A stretch of 48,551 nucleotides of DNA from Prevotella ihumii (GCF_900155655.1 NZ_LT706987.1:747370-795920), one strand, 5' to 3'. Positions 36,938 through 46,366 are shown, numbered from the stretch's first letter. The notes: generated by a model from the letters alone, not told the origin. Numbers and translations are program-made.

Positions 36938-37537
36938 TTAGTCTTTATGACATCCGCATTCACCGTGTTTGTGTCCTTCACTGCCACAACCGCAGGTTTC
37001 ACCGTCGCCATTGCCACAGCTACAACCGCCACTGCAGTGGTGTGCGTTCATTTGTTCAAAGAAAGTACGTACTTCCTCTTCAGTAGCTTCACGACTTTCA
37101 AGAATTTCTACCTTGAACTTCAATTCCTTACCTGCCAATGGGTGGTTGAGGTCAACTTTAACCTTGTCGTCAGATATTTCGAGCACCTTACCCATAAAGC
37201 GATTGCCTTCTTCGTTTTGCAATGGTATGGTGGCACCAACAAATACGTTTTCTGCATCGAATGTTCCTTCAGGCGAGAATAAAGCTTTGTCTAAGTCAAG
37301 CACATTCTCAGGAATGAAGAGACCGTATGCTTGTTCCTTGGTGAGATTGAACTCCAACTTTTCGCCAGCAGTAGCGTTAATAACCTTTTCTTCGAACGCA
37401 GGTATGGTCATTTCGCAGCCTGTATAGAAAGTCAATGGGCGTGCGTCCTCTGTCTTTTCTACAAATTCTTCTACACCATCTAAAATGCTATGAAGTTCAT
37501 AGCCTACTGAAATAAATTTATATGTTTTATTTTCCAT
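36938..37537 (-). CDS. SlyD-like FKBP-type peptidyl-prolyl isomerase with metal-binding tail
   Basis: 199 residues. KFISVGYELHSILDG, FYTGCEMTIPAFEEKV and DHPLAGKELKFKVEI-like (NHPLAGKELKFKVEI near 130) follow the SlyD layout of FKBP and insert-in-flap domains. The last 35 residues hold about ten Cys and six His in pairs such as HHCSGGCSCG and CGCHKD, matching the metal-binding tail of SlyD. Cytoplasmic chaperone and probable nickel or zinc binder. A -7 box TATCTTTG is at 37580-37573. Confidence 0.92.
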   Translation of the reverse strand: MENKTYKFISVGYELHSILDGVEEFVEKTEDARPLTFYTGCEMTIPAFEEKVINATAGEKLEFNLTKEQAYGLFIPENVLDLDKALFSPEGTFDAENVFVGATIPLQNEEGNRFMGKVLEISDDKVKVDLNHPLAGKELKFKVEILESREATEEEVRTFFEQMNAHHCSGGCSCGNGDGETCGCGSEGHKHGECGCHKD

Positions 37538-37754
37538 CTTTTATTTTAATTACAAAATTGTTGATAATGTTGCAAAGATACTATTTTATAATGAGATAAG
37601 GGAGCAATAGAACAAGTTTTTTACCAAGCTGAACGAATTATAGCATATTAACGTTGTGCAACTGATTTGTATCAAATAGATTGATGATTGTCAAAAAATA
37701 GCTGCTTGAACAGTGTAAAAACGAATTTTGCTTTACAGAATGTAAATCTTTGCT

Positions 37755-37762
37755 TACTTTTG
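37755..37762 (+). promoter_or_regulatory. -7 box of the small secreted protein gene
   Basis: TACTTTTG, 90 bases before the ATG at 37852; no good -33. The rest of 37581-37851 shows nothing recognisable. Confidence 0.45.
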
Positions 37763-37851
37763 CATTCGAATTCAGATAACAAGTATTTAGGATAACAACC
37801 GTAGAGCACAACCACACTCTACATTAGATTTTAAGAAAGGAAACAAATTTT

Positions 37852-38208
37852 ATGAAGAAGATTGTAATGACCGTTTTAGCGGCAATGAGTTTTTCGTTGG
37901 TATCAGCCAATATAGAAAATAATAATGGTGTAGCAAAGCGTGAGTACCAGTTTGCTATTAGTACTTATGCTATCAGTAGAGCACTCAATCTCAGTACAGA
38001 ACAAATAGATGAAGTGAAGCGAGTAAATGGTGTTTTTGCAGCAGAAATGATGCGTGCAGAACGTGCGGATGCTGCAAAGAAAGGGGAGAAAATAGAAAAG
38101 GCTATGCGTAAAGCAATGCGAAGTATGCGTGAAATATTGGATAGAGACCAATATCTAAACTTTGTAAAGTATCTTGAACTCACGCTAAGTAATCGTGGCT
38201 TGAAATAA
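37852..38208 (+). CDS. Small secreted helical protein, Spy/CpxP-like in style
   Basis: 118 residues. Signal peptide MKKIVMTVLAAMSFSLVSA, then an all-helical mature part with ALNLSTEQIDEVKRVNGVFA, a strongly basic stretch (AKKGEKIEKAMRKAMRSMRE) and LDRDQYLNFVKYLELTL. The LTxEQ...L...Q...F layout recalls LTxxQ-motif periplasmic proteins, but the match is weak. Function unknown. The accessory region starts right after it. Confidence 0.7.
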   Translation: MKKIVMTVLAAMSFSLVSANIENNNGVAKREYQFAISTYAISRALNLSTEQIDEVKRVNGVFAAEMMRAERADAAKKGEKIEKAMRKAMRSMREILDRDQYLNFVKYLELTLSNRGLK

Positions 38209-38236
38209 GGTATATGGGGTGCTTAATTAGGGTCTG

Positions 38237-39469
38237 CTAATTTATTTCTTTCATGCAACCTTGTGGTGTGGGTAATACAGCCTCTATGCTGTCAAAAATG
38301 CTCATAATTCTCTTTTGGAAGGTCTTCAAGCTCGATTTTTCGAAAATGAGACAAAGAAGTCCCCTTAGGAACTTCATGATGTTCTTAGCGAAGAAGCAAG
38401 CTCCTATCCAAGTGTCAGCCGTTTGGTCAAGTTTCGCTCGGATGCCGTTGGCTCGGTAAACTCTCTTGGTCGTTCCAAATGTGCCTTCTATCTCATTTTG
38501 CTCACCGATGGCTCTCTTCTTGTCCTCTGCGTGTGTGACGTTCTCTTCCTTGGGAGATCTGCCTAATGGACGGTTGTAGCAATTGACATGGCAGGACTTG
38601 ATGTGATTCCTGTTCTCCTTCCCCAGATGGATCTTGTCGGCCTGAATCTCCTTGGGCAGCATACCGAAACGCTTTTTGTAGAGTTCCAACTGCATGCCGA
38701 GGTCGGATGATTCGTTATAGGCATCCCAGCTGACATGGTCCACGTAGGTGTAACCGCTCACGATGCTGGCACCGATTTTCGCACCGAACTCAACCGTGCC
38801 CTTCGCCTTGCCCCTGACAATGGGACGGAGATGCGGCTGGTAGATGCTGATGATGCGGTCGGCACATCTGCGGACGTTCTGCTCGAACATCATTTTTTGC
38901 TGTTCATACATCTTGAACGCAGCCTGAAGACAATTGTAGTCATGGCGGCTGAAGCAAGCAAGAAGTGTGCTTGACTGTTTGCCCAGGAAATTAAGAAACA
39001 GCTGGAAGTCTGCCTGCAGGCATCGTATCTGGATCAGTTTTGTCTTGTCAATGAGTTTCTTTCCCTTGCGTTTCTTCTTAATCAGCCCGATGAAGGCCTG
39101 GCGGGCTTCCGCGAGGTGGGTCTGCGGTTTCTTCACCTTGTGGCGTGCGCAGAACTTGTCAAGCAGGCGGTCTATCAGCCTGTTGCCGTCCTCCAACAGG
39201 TTGGAATCCGTTGGATAGCGTACCTCGGCGTCGCAGCATGTGGCGTCAATCTTCATCGTCCCGCCGTGGTCGTTGCCGTCCTCGTCGGTATGTTCCTTCT
39301 TCGGCTTGTTCCCGTCTGTTTCCGCCAGCATCAGGGTTAGCATGTTGAAGAAGTTATGGTCGAGTCGCTTGCGGACAAGGACGAACAACTCTGGAACGAA
39401 TACCGGCTTTTCCGTAAACTTCTCAAGCCCAAGCAGGTACTGCATATAGGGGTTCTCCTGAATGGCTTG
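38237..39469 (-). pseudogene. IS1182/IS5-group transposase lacking its N-terminus
   Basis: About 410 residues remain. The frame continues upstream of the first ATG (39445) as VQAIQENPYMQYLLG and runs into repeat A at 39470. MKIDATCCDAEVRYPTD (first catalytic Asp) and the later AIGEQNEIEGTFGTTKR segment (catalytic Glu region) are intact; the missing part is roughly the first 80-100 residues. Base composition is visibly more GC-rich than the core genes. The terminal word GGGTCTGCTAA near 38229 may be the IS end. Confidence 0.8.
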
Positions 39470-39657
39470 AACCCAAATCGCTCGTTAGACTTCTTCGAGA
39501 TTTGCGAGCTTATTTTGAGCTATTTTTGGTTGTTTTTGAAGACGTTTAGCGAGCTAAACAACTGAAAAAAACAAACGAAAAGAGCCAAAATAAGGTGTAA
39601 AGACGAAGAAAAGCATAACATCTAAACGCTTTAAAAAGCCTTTGCGGGCTAATGACC
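39470..39657. repeat. Type A element, copy 2
   Basis: AACCCAAATCGCTCGTTAG on the left, hairpin GTTTAGCGAGCTAAAC at 39544-39559 followed by AACTG, and CTAATGACC where the right end should continue into GATTTGGG: the outermost right bases are lost. Otherwise nearly identical to 10261-10456. The 120 bases after it show nothing recognised. Confidence 0.8.
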
Positions 39658-39779
39658 TCTAAGTTTGCAGAAGAATGCGACGCAGTCGCATAAACATTAA
39701 ATAATCAAGGTAAAACTATGATTGCTAAAGACAGTTTCGTACCTTTGTTGTAAAAAGGTAGAATCGGTCTATCGAAGAG

Positions 39780-40013
39780 GTAAACCAATGAATTTGCTCT
39801 GAGGATAGTATCTGAGCTACAAGTTCGAAGTGTCGGATGAAGCGAGAGATGGCTCATCAAATGAGTAGTGACATCCTCAACACATAAGCCACCACAGAAG
39901 TAGATACTCATGAGTGAACGGATGATTTCGCTATACTGATAACCGAATGATCTACACCTTAGACCGAGGGTCGAGTCGATTACAGATGACAATGTGGAGT
40001 CAAATTGCTCCAT
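39780..40013 (-). pseudogene. IS1380-family transposase fragment 2
   Basis: The minus-strand frame starts MEQFDSTLSSVIDSTLG and contains SFGYQYSEIIRSLMSIYFCG, GLCVEDVTTHLMSHLSLHP and SSDTILR before similarity stops. These are IS1380 N-terminal motifs, matching 24044-24330 closely. Only about 75 residues are left. Upstream, 40014-40240 contains the inverted pair TGCCATATC (40073-40081) / GATATGGCA (40129-40137), perhaps part of the old IS end, and no gene. Confidence 0.75.
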
Positions 40014-40271
40014 GATTGAAAATATTCCTCCAAAAGGAGTGGGTTTCTCGGATTTAATATGTATTTTTGCTATGCCATATCAGAGTTTTGCTTGCTTGTT
40101 TTGCAACACTAAGATAAGTGAATTCTTCGATATGGCAAAATCTTGGGCCGCTCGGCTCTGCCGCTTGCCAAAGCAAGAACTTTTTGTTGCTCAGGTACTT
40201 AAAAAGTTTAATTTATAATAGTGTTGCGGAATTAAGGTAAACCTCTGCCCGAAATCGGCATACCCCACATC

Positions 40272-40279
40272 TATCTTTG
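40272..40279 (+). promoter_or_regulatory. -7 box before the WYL regulator
   Basis: TATCTTTG, 22 bases before the ATG at 40302. TGCCCGAAATCGGCA (about 40246-40260) just upstream is a weak inverted repeat at the place where a self-regulating repressor could bind. Confidence 0.5.
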
Positions 40280-40301
40280 CAACGAAAAGTCAAGAGCACG
40301 T

Positions 40302-41213
40302 ATGGCAACAAATCAAATAAATAAGTATGTCTGGCTGGTGGACACTATCCATCGGGCGAAGCGGATTTCCTTTGAGGAAATTAACCGCTGCTGGCTGGCC
40401 AACGACATGAGCGAGGGGTTGGAAATCCCCAAACGTACCTTCCATAAGTGGCGCATCGCCATCGAGGAAATGTTTGGACTGGTCATCGAGAACGAGAATT
40501 GCGGTGAATACCGATACTACATTCTCAATGATGATGAGATAAGCCGTGGCGGGCTGCGCACATGGATAGTTAATACGATAGCGGTCAGCAACCTGATTAC
40601 AAACAATCAGAGTGTTAAAGACCGCATCGTGTTGGAAGACATCCCATCTGGGCGGTTGTTCTTACCTGCTATCTTAGAGGCACTGAAAGAGGAAACTCTC
40701 CTGCGAATTACCTATCAAGGTTTTTGGAAGAACGAAGCCTTTACCTTCAACGTTGAGCCGTATTGTGTAAAGCTGTTCCGCCAACGTTGGTACTTGGTAG
40801 CACGCAGCCCTTATTATGATAAGGTGATGATATATGCCGTTGACCGCATAACGGAAATACATAAGACTTCCACCGCCTTCAACTATCCAAAGGACTTCTC
40901 GCCCGAAGAGTTCTTCTATGGTTGCTTCGGAGTGATTGCTGACGACGGAACGAAAATCGAACGGGTGGAACTACAAGTAACGGCTGGTCAAGCCAACTAC
41001 TTGCGCTCACTTCCACTGCATCAATCACAGATTGAGTCATACCGTGGTGATGAGTACAGTATCTTTGAATATCAGATACGACCTACATTCGATTTCCAAC
41101 TGGAGATACTGGCACATACGCCCGACATCGAGGTGCTTTCCCCGACATGGCTTCGGGAGGAGATTGCTGGGAAAATCGCATATATGAATAAGAAATACAG
41201 GTCAACGAAATGA
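40302..41213 (+). CDS. WYL-domain transcriptional regulator
   Basis: 303 residues. N-terminal winged-helix (about 1-75, with ISFEEINRCWLANDMSEG and IPKRTFHKWRIAIEEMFG). A central WYL domain follows, with LRITYQGFWKNEAFTFNVEP near 130-150 and VKLFRQRWYLVARSP near 155-168. A WCX-like C-terminal domain ends the protein. WYL regulators such as BrxR and CapW repress anti-phage genes and respond to ligands or DNA damage; a similar role here is inferred from position as first gene of the island. Its stop overlaps the exonuclease start by 4 bases. Confidence 0.88.
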   Translation: MATNQINKYVWLVDTIHRAKRISFEEINRCWLANDMSEGLEIPKRTFHKWRIAIEEMFGLVIENENCGEYRYYILNDDEISRGGLRTWIVNTIAVSNLITNNQSVKDRIVLEDIPSGRLFLPAILEALKEETLLRITYQGFWKNEAFTFNVEPYCVKLFRQRWYLVARSPYYDKVMIYAVDRITEIHKTSTAFNYPKDFSPEEFFYGCFGVIADDGTKIERVELQVTAGQANYLRSLPLHQSQIESYRGDEYSIFEYQIRPTFDFQLEILAHTPDIEVLSPTWLREEIAGKIAYMNKKYRSTK

Positions 41214-41701
41214 GAGATTTTGCAGCGATAGATTTTGAAACCGCCAACAATGAGCGCAGCTCTGTTTGCAGTGTGGGCATCGTGATTGTACGCGATGGGG
41301 AGATAGTGGATAGCTTCTATTCGCTCATCAATCCCGAACCAAACTACTATAACTACTGGTGCAGTCAGGTTCACGGGCTTACACGCGAAGATACCGATAC
41401 GGCTCCTGTCTTCCCTGATGTATGGAAACAGATTGAGCCGCTGATAGATGGGCTTCCCCTTGTGGCTCACAACCGCCCATTCGACGAGAGTTGTCTGAAG
41501 GCTGTGTTCCGCGTCTATCAGATGGACTATCCCGACTATGAGTTTTACGACACACTCTGTGTCTCCCGTCGGGTTCTGCCAAACTTGGAGAACCACCAGT
41601 TACACACCGTGGCAGCTGCCTGTGGCTATCAGTTGGAGAATCACCACCACGCACTGGCTGATGCAGAAGCCTGTGCTTGGATTGCAAGAGAAATTCTATA
41701 A
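41210..41701 (+). CDS. DEDDh 3'-5' exonuclease
   Basis: 163 residues, a minimal DnaQ-like fold. Asp8 and Glu10 in IDFETA, Asp92 in NRPFDES and His146/Asp151 in HHALADAEA complete the catalytic set. QVHGLTRED near 54 is the usual exonuclease spacer motif. No partner domain, so it could degrade single-stranded DNA or RNA, or short oligonucleotides. Overlaps the WYL gene (ATGA), making the pair translationally coupled. Confidence 0.9.
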   Translation: MRDFAAIDFETANNERSSVCSVGIVIVRDGEIVDSFYSLINPEPNYYNYWCSQVHGLTREDTDTAPVFPDVWKQIEPLIDGLPLVAHNRPFDESCLKAVFRVYQMDYPDYEFYDTLCVSRRVLPNLENHQLHTVAAACGYQLENHHHALADAEACAWIAREIL

Positions 41702-41719
41702 TGCACAATATCAGAAACT

Positions 41720-41953
41720 ATGAGTACATATTCAGTTAAAGTAAAAAAGGATGGACGTAACGGAAGCACGTCTATAAGTGTAGGTATGGAAGTGAATGTT
41801 GTTAGCAACCTTTCAGCATCTAACATCACAGCCACAAGAGATGGACAAAATGCCATCGTTGCTGCTTTCAAAAGTAAGTATGGTAGTGATGTCATGAACT
41901 TTGCTGACGGAAGTGGACGTGCAAATATGTATTTTGAGGTAAAGCAACTTTAG
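41720..41953 (+). CDS. 77-residue protein of unknown function
   Basis: MSTYSVKVKKDGRNGSTSIS then VGMEVNVVS, AIVAAFKSKYGSDV and a beta-rich end NMYFEVKQL. No signal peptide. The layout (short beta-strands, VGM-V-VV, then an AAF..KYG helix) recalls DUF6140-type small proteins of Bacteroidales; this is from memory and uncertain. Lies 18 bases after the exonuclease and 11 before the first DUF262 gene, so it belongs to the same transcript. It might be a regulator or small partner. Confidence 0.65.
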   Translation: MSTYSVKVKKDGRNGSTSISVGMEVNVVSNLSASNITATRDGQNAIVAAFKSKYGSDVMNFADGSGRANMYFEVKQL

Positions 41954-41964
41954 TATTATCGCAT

Positions 41965-43683
41965 ATGGCTTGGATAGACCAAAATCTTGAAAATTTTATT
42001 AGGAAGGAATTCCCCGATAGAATAATCAATGCCTACCATGCGTATAGAACATGGCAGTCAAATCGCTATATATGGGTGTCTACTATCCTGACAAAAGACG
42101 GAGACCTTCATTATGAATACTTCCAAGACCACGTGGAATTACATCTTGAAGGCAAATTCCAAAGTGAAGACTATCGTTCTTTTGCAAAAGAACTAAGGGT
42201 AAGAACTGCTAGGATTCCTGACCTTACCTGGTCAAGATGGCAGGGACATAGCCAATGTCGATGCACTCTTCAACACCCAACGGGTTCGTGGGAAGAGCTC
42301 CTTTCCGCGTTCCATTGTATTATGAGCATATTTGACCCTATTATAAAGGACTTCTTTGAAAAGAAACACCAAGACACGAGCACAGATGCCTATAACGGTG
42401 TCATTGAATTTCATGAATGTGAGCTTGAAAGTGAGCATGTTAGTTTGGAAACATGCTCTTTAGGACAATTGTTTTCTAATCATCTTGTCATACCTGACTA
42501 TCAGCGTAACTACTGTTGGGAAGAGAAACAGGTTAAAGACCTGTGGCATAGTCTTAAAGAAATACCTGTGAATGGGAAATATCATCTAGGGACAATTATC
42601 TTGCAAAAGGACACAACTGGCAACTATGCTGTCATTGATGGGCAACAGCGGTTAGTAACGCTTACCCTCATCTGTCGGCAGCTTGGATATAAGGGAGAAA
42701 TGCCTCTGCTTAAACAATCATTCCGTTCCACAGCTTCACGTCAGCATGTAGCTAATAATCGCTTTCAAATCGAACAATACTGCAAACGCTCACATGATGA
42801 AAAGCTTTGTAGTAAACTAATAAACGACCTCATCTTCTCTGTCCTTATTTTGACAGATAGCCGCCTTGATTTGGCCTATACATTTTTCTCCAATGAGAAC
42901 TCGAAGGGCGTTCCTCTGACAGACTACGACCTATTGAAGGCTCATCATCTGCGTTTTGTCTTCAATGAAAAACAAGCAGAGCACTTGGCAGGCAAGTGGA
43001 ATTCCTTGACTAATCAGAAATATAGACTGCTGGATACCACTCTTTCATCTCATTTATTCCGCTTAAGGAAATGGATGCGTAAACGCGATTACGATTCGTC
43101 GCAAAAATTGCGCACTAAAGAAGAATTTTCAGCTGCTCTTATAATACCTGAGATACCACCTTTCGGTGAGCAATTTGAATACTACGAAAAAATACAAGGG
43201 GGAACTCACTTTTTCGCCTATGCTGAACATTTCGTAGGTCTGTTTGATAGATTTGAACATGCAAATCCAGTTGAAGCTCTCCGCAGACATCTTAAATGGG
43301 AAAGTCATTCAAGATACGCAGATGTTATTGAGACTTTACTTTTCGGTTACTTTCTGAAATTTGGAGCCCAATATCTGGCTGAAGCTCTGTTTTGCATTGC
43401 CGGATACATTGCCCAACACCGATACACCTCGCGCCGCGCTCTTTCATATAAAATTCGAGAATTTGCAAAAAACAGCGAAATTGTTATGATGATAGATCAA
43501 GCCTCTTCGCCTACATTCTTCCTTGCAGAGTGTTTAGCGGGAATTAAAATTAGCGGCAAGGATATTGATGAGCAAGGTATCGAACTTCGATTCTACCACC
43601 GGCTTCAAGATTTGTTCTTGGAACTGAATGAAGAATTCACTGATAGCACAATAATTGAACATTACAACAATGAATACGCATAG
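41965..43683 (+). CDS. DUF262 (GmrS/ParB-like) protein without HNH end
   Basis: 572 residues. A separate N-terminal domain of about 140 residues (RIINAYHAYRTWQSNRYIWV and further) has no clear match, though it recalls DUF4268-type modules. DUF262 follows: IPDYQRNYCWEEKQVKDLW near 176-194, GTIIL near 211, D225-GQQR in IDGQQRLVTLTL (NTPase-like site) and NSKGVPLTDYDLLKAHHL near 312. The C-terminal ~200 residues are helical and lack the HxxxP/GNL motifs of DUF1524. In type IV enzymes such as GmrSD and SspE, DUF262 hydrolyses nucleotides. Its last 14 bases overlap the next gene. Confidence 0.85.
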   Translation: MAWIDQNLENFIRKEFPDRIINAYHAYRTWQSNRYIWVSTILTKDGDLHYEYFQDHVELHLEGKFQSEDYRSFAKELRVRTARIPDLTWSRWQGHSQCRCTLQHPTGSWEELLSAFHCIMSIFDPIIKDFFEKKHQDTSTDAYNGVIEFHECELESEHVSLETCSLGQLFSNHLVIPDYQRNYCWEEKQVKDLWHSLKEIPVNGKYHLGTIILQKDTTGNYAVIDGQQRLVTLTLICRQLGYKGEMPLLKQSFRSTASRQHVANNRFQIEQYCKRSHDEKLCSKLINDLIFSVLILTDSRLDLAYTFFSNENSKGVPLTDYDLLKAHHLRFVFNEKQAEHLAGKWNSLTNQKYRLLDTTLSSHLFRLRKWMRKRDYDSSQKLRTKEEFSAALIIPEIPPFGEQFEYYEKIQGGTHFFAYAEHFVGLFDRFEHANPVEALRRHLKWESHSRYADVIETLLFGYFLKFGAQYLAEALFCIAGYIAQHRYTSRRALSYKIREFAKNSEIVMMIDQASSPTFFLAECLAGIKISGKDIDEQGIELRFYHRLQDLFLELNEEFTDSTIIEHYNNEYA

Positions 43684-45460
43684 ATATACTCCGCAACTTA
43701 TAGTTGAAAACAAAGATTATTTGTGCTTCAACATTCCACTATACCAACGTCTCTTTGCGTGGGGAGAGTCTCAAGTATATGGCCTTCTATACGATATGAA
43801 AGAGCATTTCAGCAAAACAGGCAAAGAAGAGCCATATTACCTGGGAATGCTATCTTGTATTGCCCGAGGCAATGTATATGACCTCATCGATGGCCAGCAA
43901 CGTTTCACGGTAATGACTTTACTTGCGTTAGCGTTGCGCAAATACGATGAGCGTTGGAATAAGTTCCTTGATAAAGGCAAGAGACTTCATTTTGTGGCCA
44001 GACCCAAAGACCGAGAATACCTACTGGCTTCTATAAATGAATATAGACAGGTGGACGAACCAAACAAAAAAATGCAGTCCGCCATCAATCTGGCAGAGGA
44101 GTTCGTTAAAAAAGATTTCCAATCCGATGAGGACAGACTGGTTTTTGCAACAAATGTTTTTGAACGTCTATCATTCTTTTTCTCTGTTCTTCCTAATGAA
44201 TACTTGAACGACCCGATGTCGCTTAACAAGTATTTTGAAGCAATGAATGCTGGAGGAAAGGGGCTGGAGCAGCACGAAATTTTGAAAGTTCAACTTATGC
44301 GGGGGGAGTCCAATCAGGAAAAACTTACTCGCATTTGGAATAGCATCAGCGACATGGGGCATTTCATCATAAAGAAACGCGATGACTGCCGTGAACACGA
44401 ATATCGCCAAAGTTACATGAATGCTATAAATCTCTGTCGTGAAGGGCGATTTGAAGAAGCCTTTACCTTATGTGAGTCTTCCTTTGACGCTGAGGATAAA
44501 GTAGAAATTGGCATGATAGCCGCGTCCGAACGTAAAGATGAAAACTCTCAAAGAGAAGAGCCTGCCGATCAGTCCATACTAACATTCCCAGAATTTTTGA
44601 TGCTTGCCCTTGACATACATCTTCATCTGAATGGTTCATATACGTTCTATCGGACTGACCTTCTCGTCGCCTTTGAAAACAACCCAATCTCAGATGTACA
44701 TTCGTTCTACAATACAATGTTGTTCTATCGTCTGCTCTTTGATTATTATATAATCACTAAAGAAGATAGTCCAAATGGAAACAAATATGAGATCATTGCA
44801 CGAACTGGCAGCGATTTTGAGGTGGACTGTGTACGTCAGTATCAGTCGATGCTTTATGTATCTAACACACCTTTTTATAATTGGCTGAAACCACTTCTCA
44901 TAAAACTTGCTTCCATCCCCATACAGAATGCAAAGGAGTTGCTATCGCTATTGAAGAATATCGACAATGCTTTACGTAGCCTCCCAGTGTCTGTAGAGGA
45001 AATGTCATACGACAAATCGCCTGACAGGTATTGGTTCTGGAGGCTTGACTACTACTTGTGGGAACAGAAAGAGCAATTCTTTAAGAACGCCAAAGAGCTT
45101 GAAATCGTTGGTGATTATGTGTTCCGTGCAAATCGTTCCTTAGAACATTTGCACCCACAGCATCAGGACAATAATGATGAGTGGCCAACAGAGTGCATAC
45201 ACTCGTTTGGAAACTTGGCTATGATTTCGCAAAGTTTCAATTCACAACAAAGTGATGACCCCGTTACGGTTAAATTTGCTAGAATTTCAGACCAAGCCAA
45301 TAACCATGCCCTCCAAAGTATCAAGCTATATCGAATGTATCTTGATGCACAAGGAACGCCAGACGGGTGGACACCCAAAAAAATGGATGCTCATAAAACA
45401 GAAATGTTTAACTTCTTGTCCGAAACATTCCCCGCAAAAAACGTGGACGATAATGCTTGA
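43670..45460 (+). CDS. DUF262-DUF1524 (HNH) GmrSD-type restriction protein
   Basis: 596 residues from the ATG at 43670, inside the end of the preceding gene; the earlier ATG at 43655 is possible. DUF262: FNIPLYQRLFAWGESQV near 16-32, Asp74 in DLIDGQQRFTVMTLLAL and NAGGKGLEQHEILKVQLM near 190. The C-terminal DUF1524 nuclease has LEHLHPQH with His493 and SFGNLAMISQSFNSQ near 510-525, the His-Asn pattern of the HNH fold. GmrSD-type enzymes cut phage DNA with modified bases; SspE cuts when phosphorothioate modification is sensed. Likely the effector nuclease here. Confidence 0.88.
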   Translation: MNTHRYTPQLIVENKDYLCFNIPLYQRLFAWGESQVYGLLYDMKEHFSKTGKEEPYYLGMLSCIARGNVYDLIDGQQRFTVMTLLALALRKYDERWNKFLDKGKRLHFVARPKDREYLLASINEYRQVDEPNKKMQSAINLAEEFVKKDFQSDEDRLVFATNVFERLSFFFSVLPNEYLNDPMSLNKYFEAMNAGGKGLEQHEILKVQLMRGESNQEKLTRIWNSISDMGHFIIKKRDDCREHEYRQSYMNAINLCREGRFEEAFTLCESSFDAEDKVEIGMIAASERKDENSQREEPADQSILTFPEFLMLALDIHLHLNGSYTFYRTDLLVAFENNPISDVHSFYNTMLFYRLLFDYYIITKEDSPNGNKYEIIARTGSDFEVDCVRQYQSMLYVSNTPFYNWLKPLLIKLASIPIQNAKELLSLLKNIDNALRSLPVSVEEMSYDKSPDRYWFWRLDYYLWEQKEQFFKNAKELEIVGDYVFRANRSLEHLHPQHQDNNDEWPTECIHSFGNLAMISQSFNSQQSDDPVTVKFARISDQANNHALQSIKLYRMYLDAQGTPDGWTPKKMDAHKTEMFNFLSETFPAKNVDDNA

Positions 45461-45971
45461 CTTCATATCCGACACCGAACACTTCACCAAGGTGCTTGAC
45501 CTTGCGGCAAAGGCCAAAGAGACGCTTTGGATTGGCACGGCTGACATCAAAGATCTGTACGTGGTGCAGGGCAAGATGGAAAAGCCGTTCCTCGGTGTAT
45601 TGTCGGACTTGATAGGCAAAGGGGTGGAGGTACGGCTTATCCATGCCAAAGAACCTGGCCCGAACTTTCGGGAGGATTTCGACCGCTACCCACGACTGGC
45701 CACTATGCTGGAACGTGTCATGTGTCCGCGCGTCCACTTCAAGATTATTGTCATTGACCAAGCAGTGTGCTATGTTGGCAGTGCCAACCTAACTGGTGCC
45801 GGCATAGGCATGAAGTCGGCTACACGGCGCAACTTTGAGGCTGGTGTCCTTACGGATATACCGTCCATCGTGGACAATGCCGCCAACGAGTTTGATAAGG
45901 TGTGGCGCGGTAGCGAGTGCCGCAAGTGCCAACGGAAAAATGTTTGTCCTGACCCCATCGTAATAAAATAG
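45453..45971 (+). CDS. Single-HKD phospholipase-D-type nuclease with Cys cluster
   Basis: 172 residues from the ATG at 45453, which overlaps the previous stop by 8 bases; the longer open frame is antisense-like read of that gene. One HKD motif: His95, Lys97 and Asp102 in VHFKIIVIDQAVCYVGSANL. With only one motif, it should act as a dimer like Nuc or BfiI. The C-terminus has CRKCQRKNVC (three Cys), which could bind zinc or an iron-sulfur cluster. TADIKDLYV near 30 and NFEAGV near 125 fit the family. Probably cuts DNA or RNA without a metal. Confidence 0.87.
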   Translation: MLDFISDTEHFTKVLDLAAKAKETLWIGTADIKDLYVVQGKMEKPFLGVLSDLIGKGVEVRLIHAKEPGPNFREDFDRYPRLATMLERVMCPRVHFKIIVIDQAVCYVGSANLTGAGIGMKSATRRNFEAGVLTDIPSIVDNAANEFDKVWRGSECRKCQRKNVCPDPIVIK

Positions 45972-45975
45972 CCGT

Positions 45976-46339
45976 ATGAAGAATCTGTTATTGACCATCG
46001 CCCTTATGCTGGCAACCGTCAGCATGCAGGCACAGAAGATAAGCTATATTGAAACCACAAAGTCGTGGTATTATGTCTATGATGACAATGGCAAGAAGAT
46101 AAAGACCATCAGCACCTCTGCAGGAGAACTGAAAGGATACAGTGTCAACTTCTATGTCGTCCAGCAAGGCTCGTGGATTTATACGTTCGAACCGGCGGGA
46201 AAGAAGCTCCACGCTTTTTTACTTCTACTGTTGGTGAAATCCTTTCTGTGGCTTGTGACACCTTCACCACACGGAAGGTGCATGGATTTACACTTGGAGC
46301 AAGGAAGGGAAGAAGTTGAATACCCGCGCTGCCAAATAA
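45976..46339 (+). pseudogene. Frameshifted secreted repeat protein
   Basis: Signal peptide MKNLLLTIALMLATVSMQAQ, then repeats of an aromatic-Y ... GKK unit: SWYYVYDDNGKKIKT, SWIYTFEPAGKKLHA and, in another frame, AWIYTWSKEGKKLNT. The original frame is lost at the run of six T at 46215-46220 and again near 46283; two single-base additions would give an intact ~121-residue protein ending at TAA 46337-46339. It may be a true pseudogene or carry sequencing errors. No defence role is suggested. Confidence 0.75.
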
Positions 46340-46366
46340 TTTTTTCGAGATTTTATAAACTTTTCA

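Noticed and set aside
38735..39565. Several 67-83 residue plus-strand frames
   Set aside because: All are antisense to the IS1182-type transposase remnant or run into repeat A.
39994..40218. 74-residue plus-strand frame before the WYL gene
   Set aside because: Overlaps the IS1380 fragment and its upstream end; no conserved motif.
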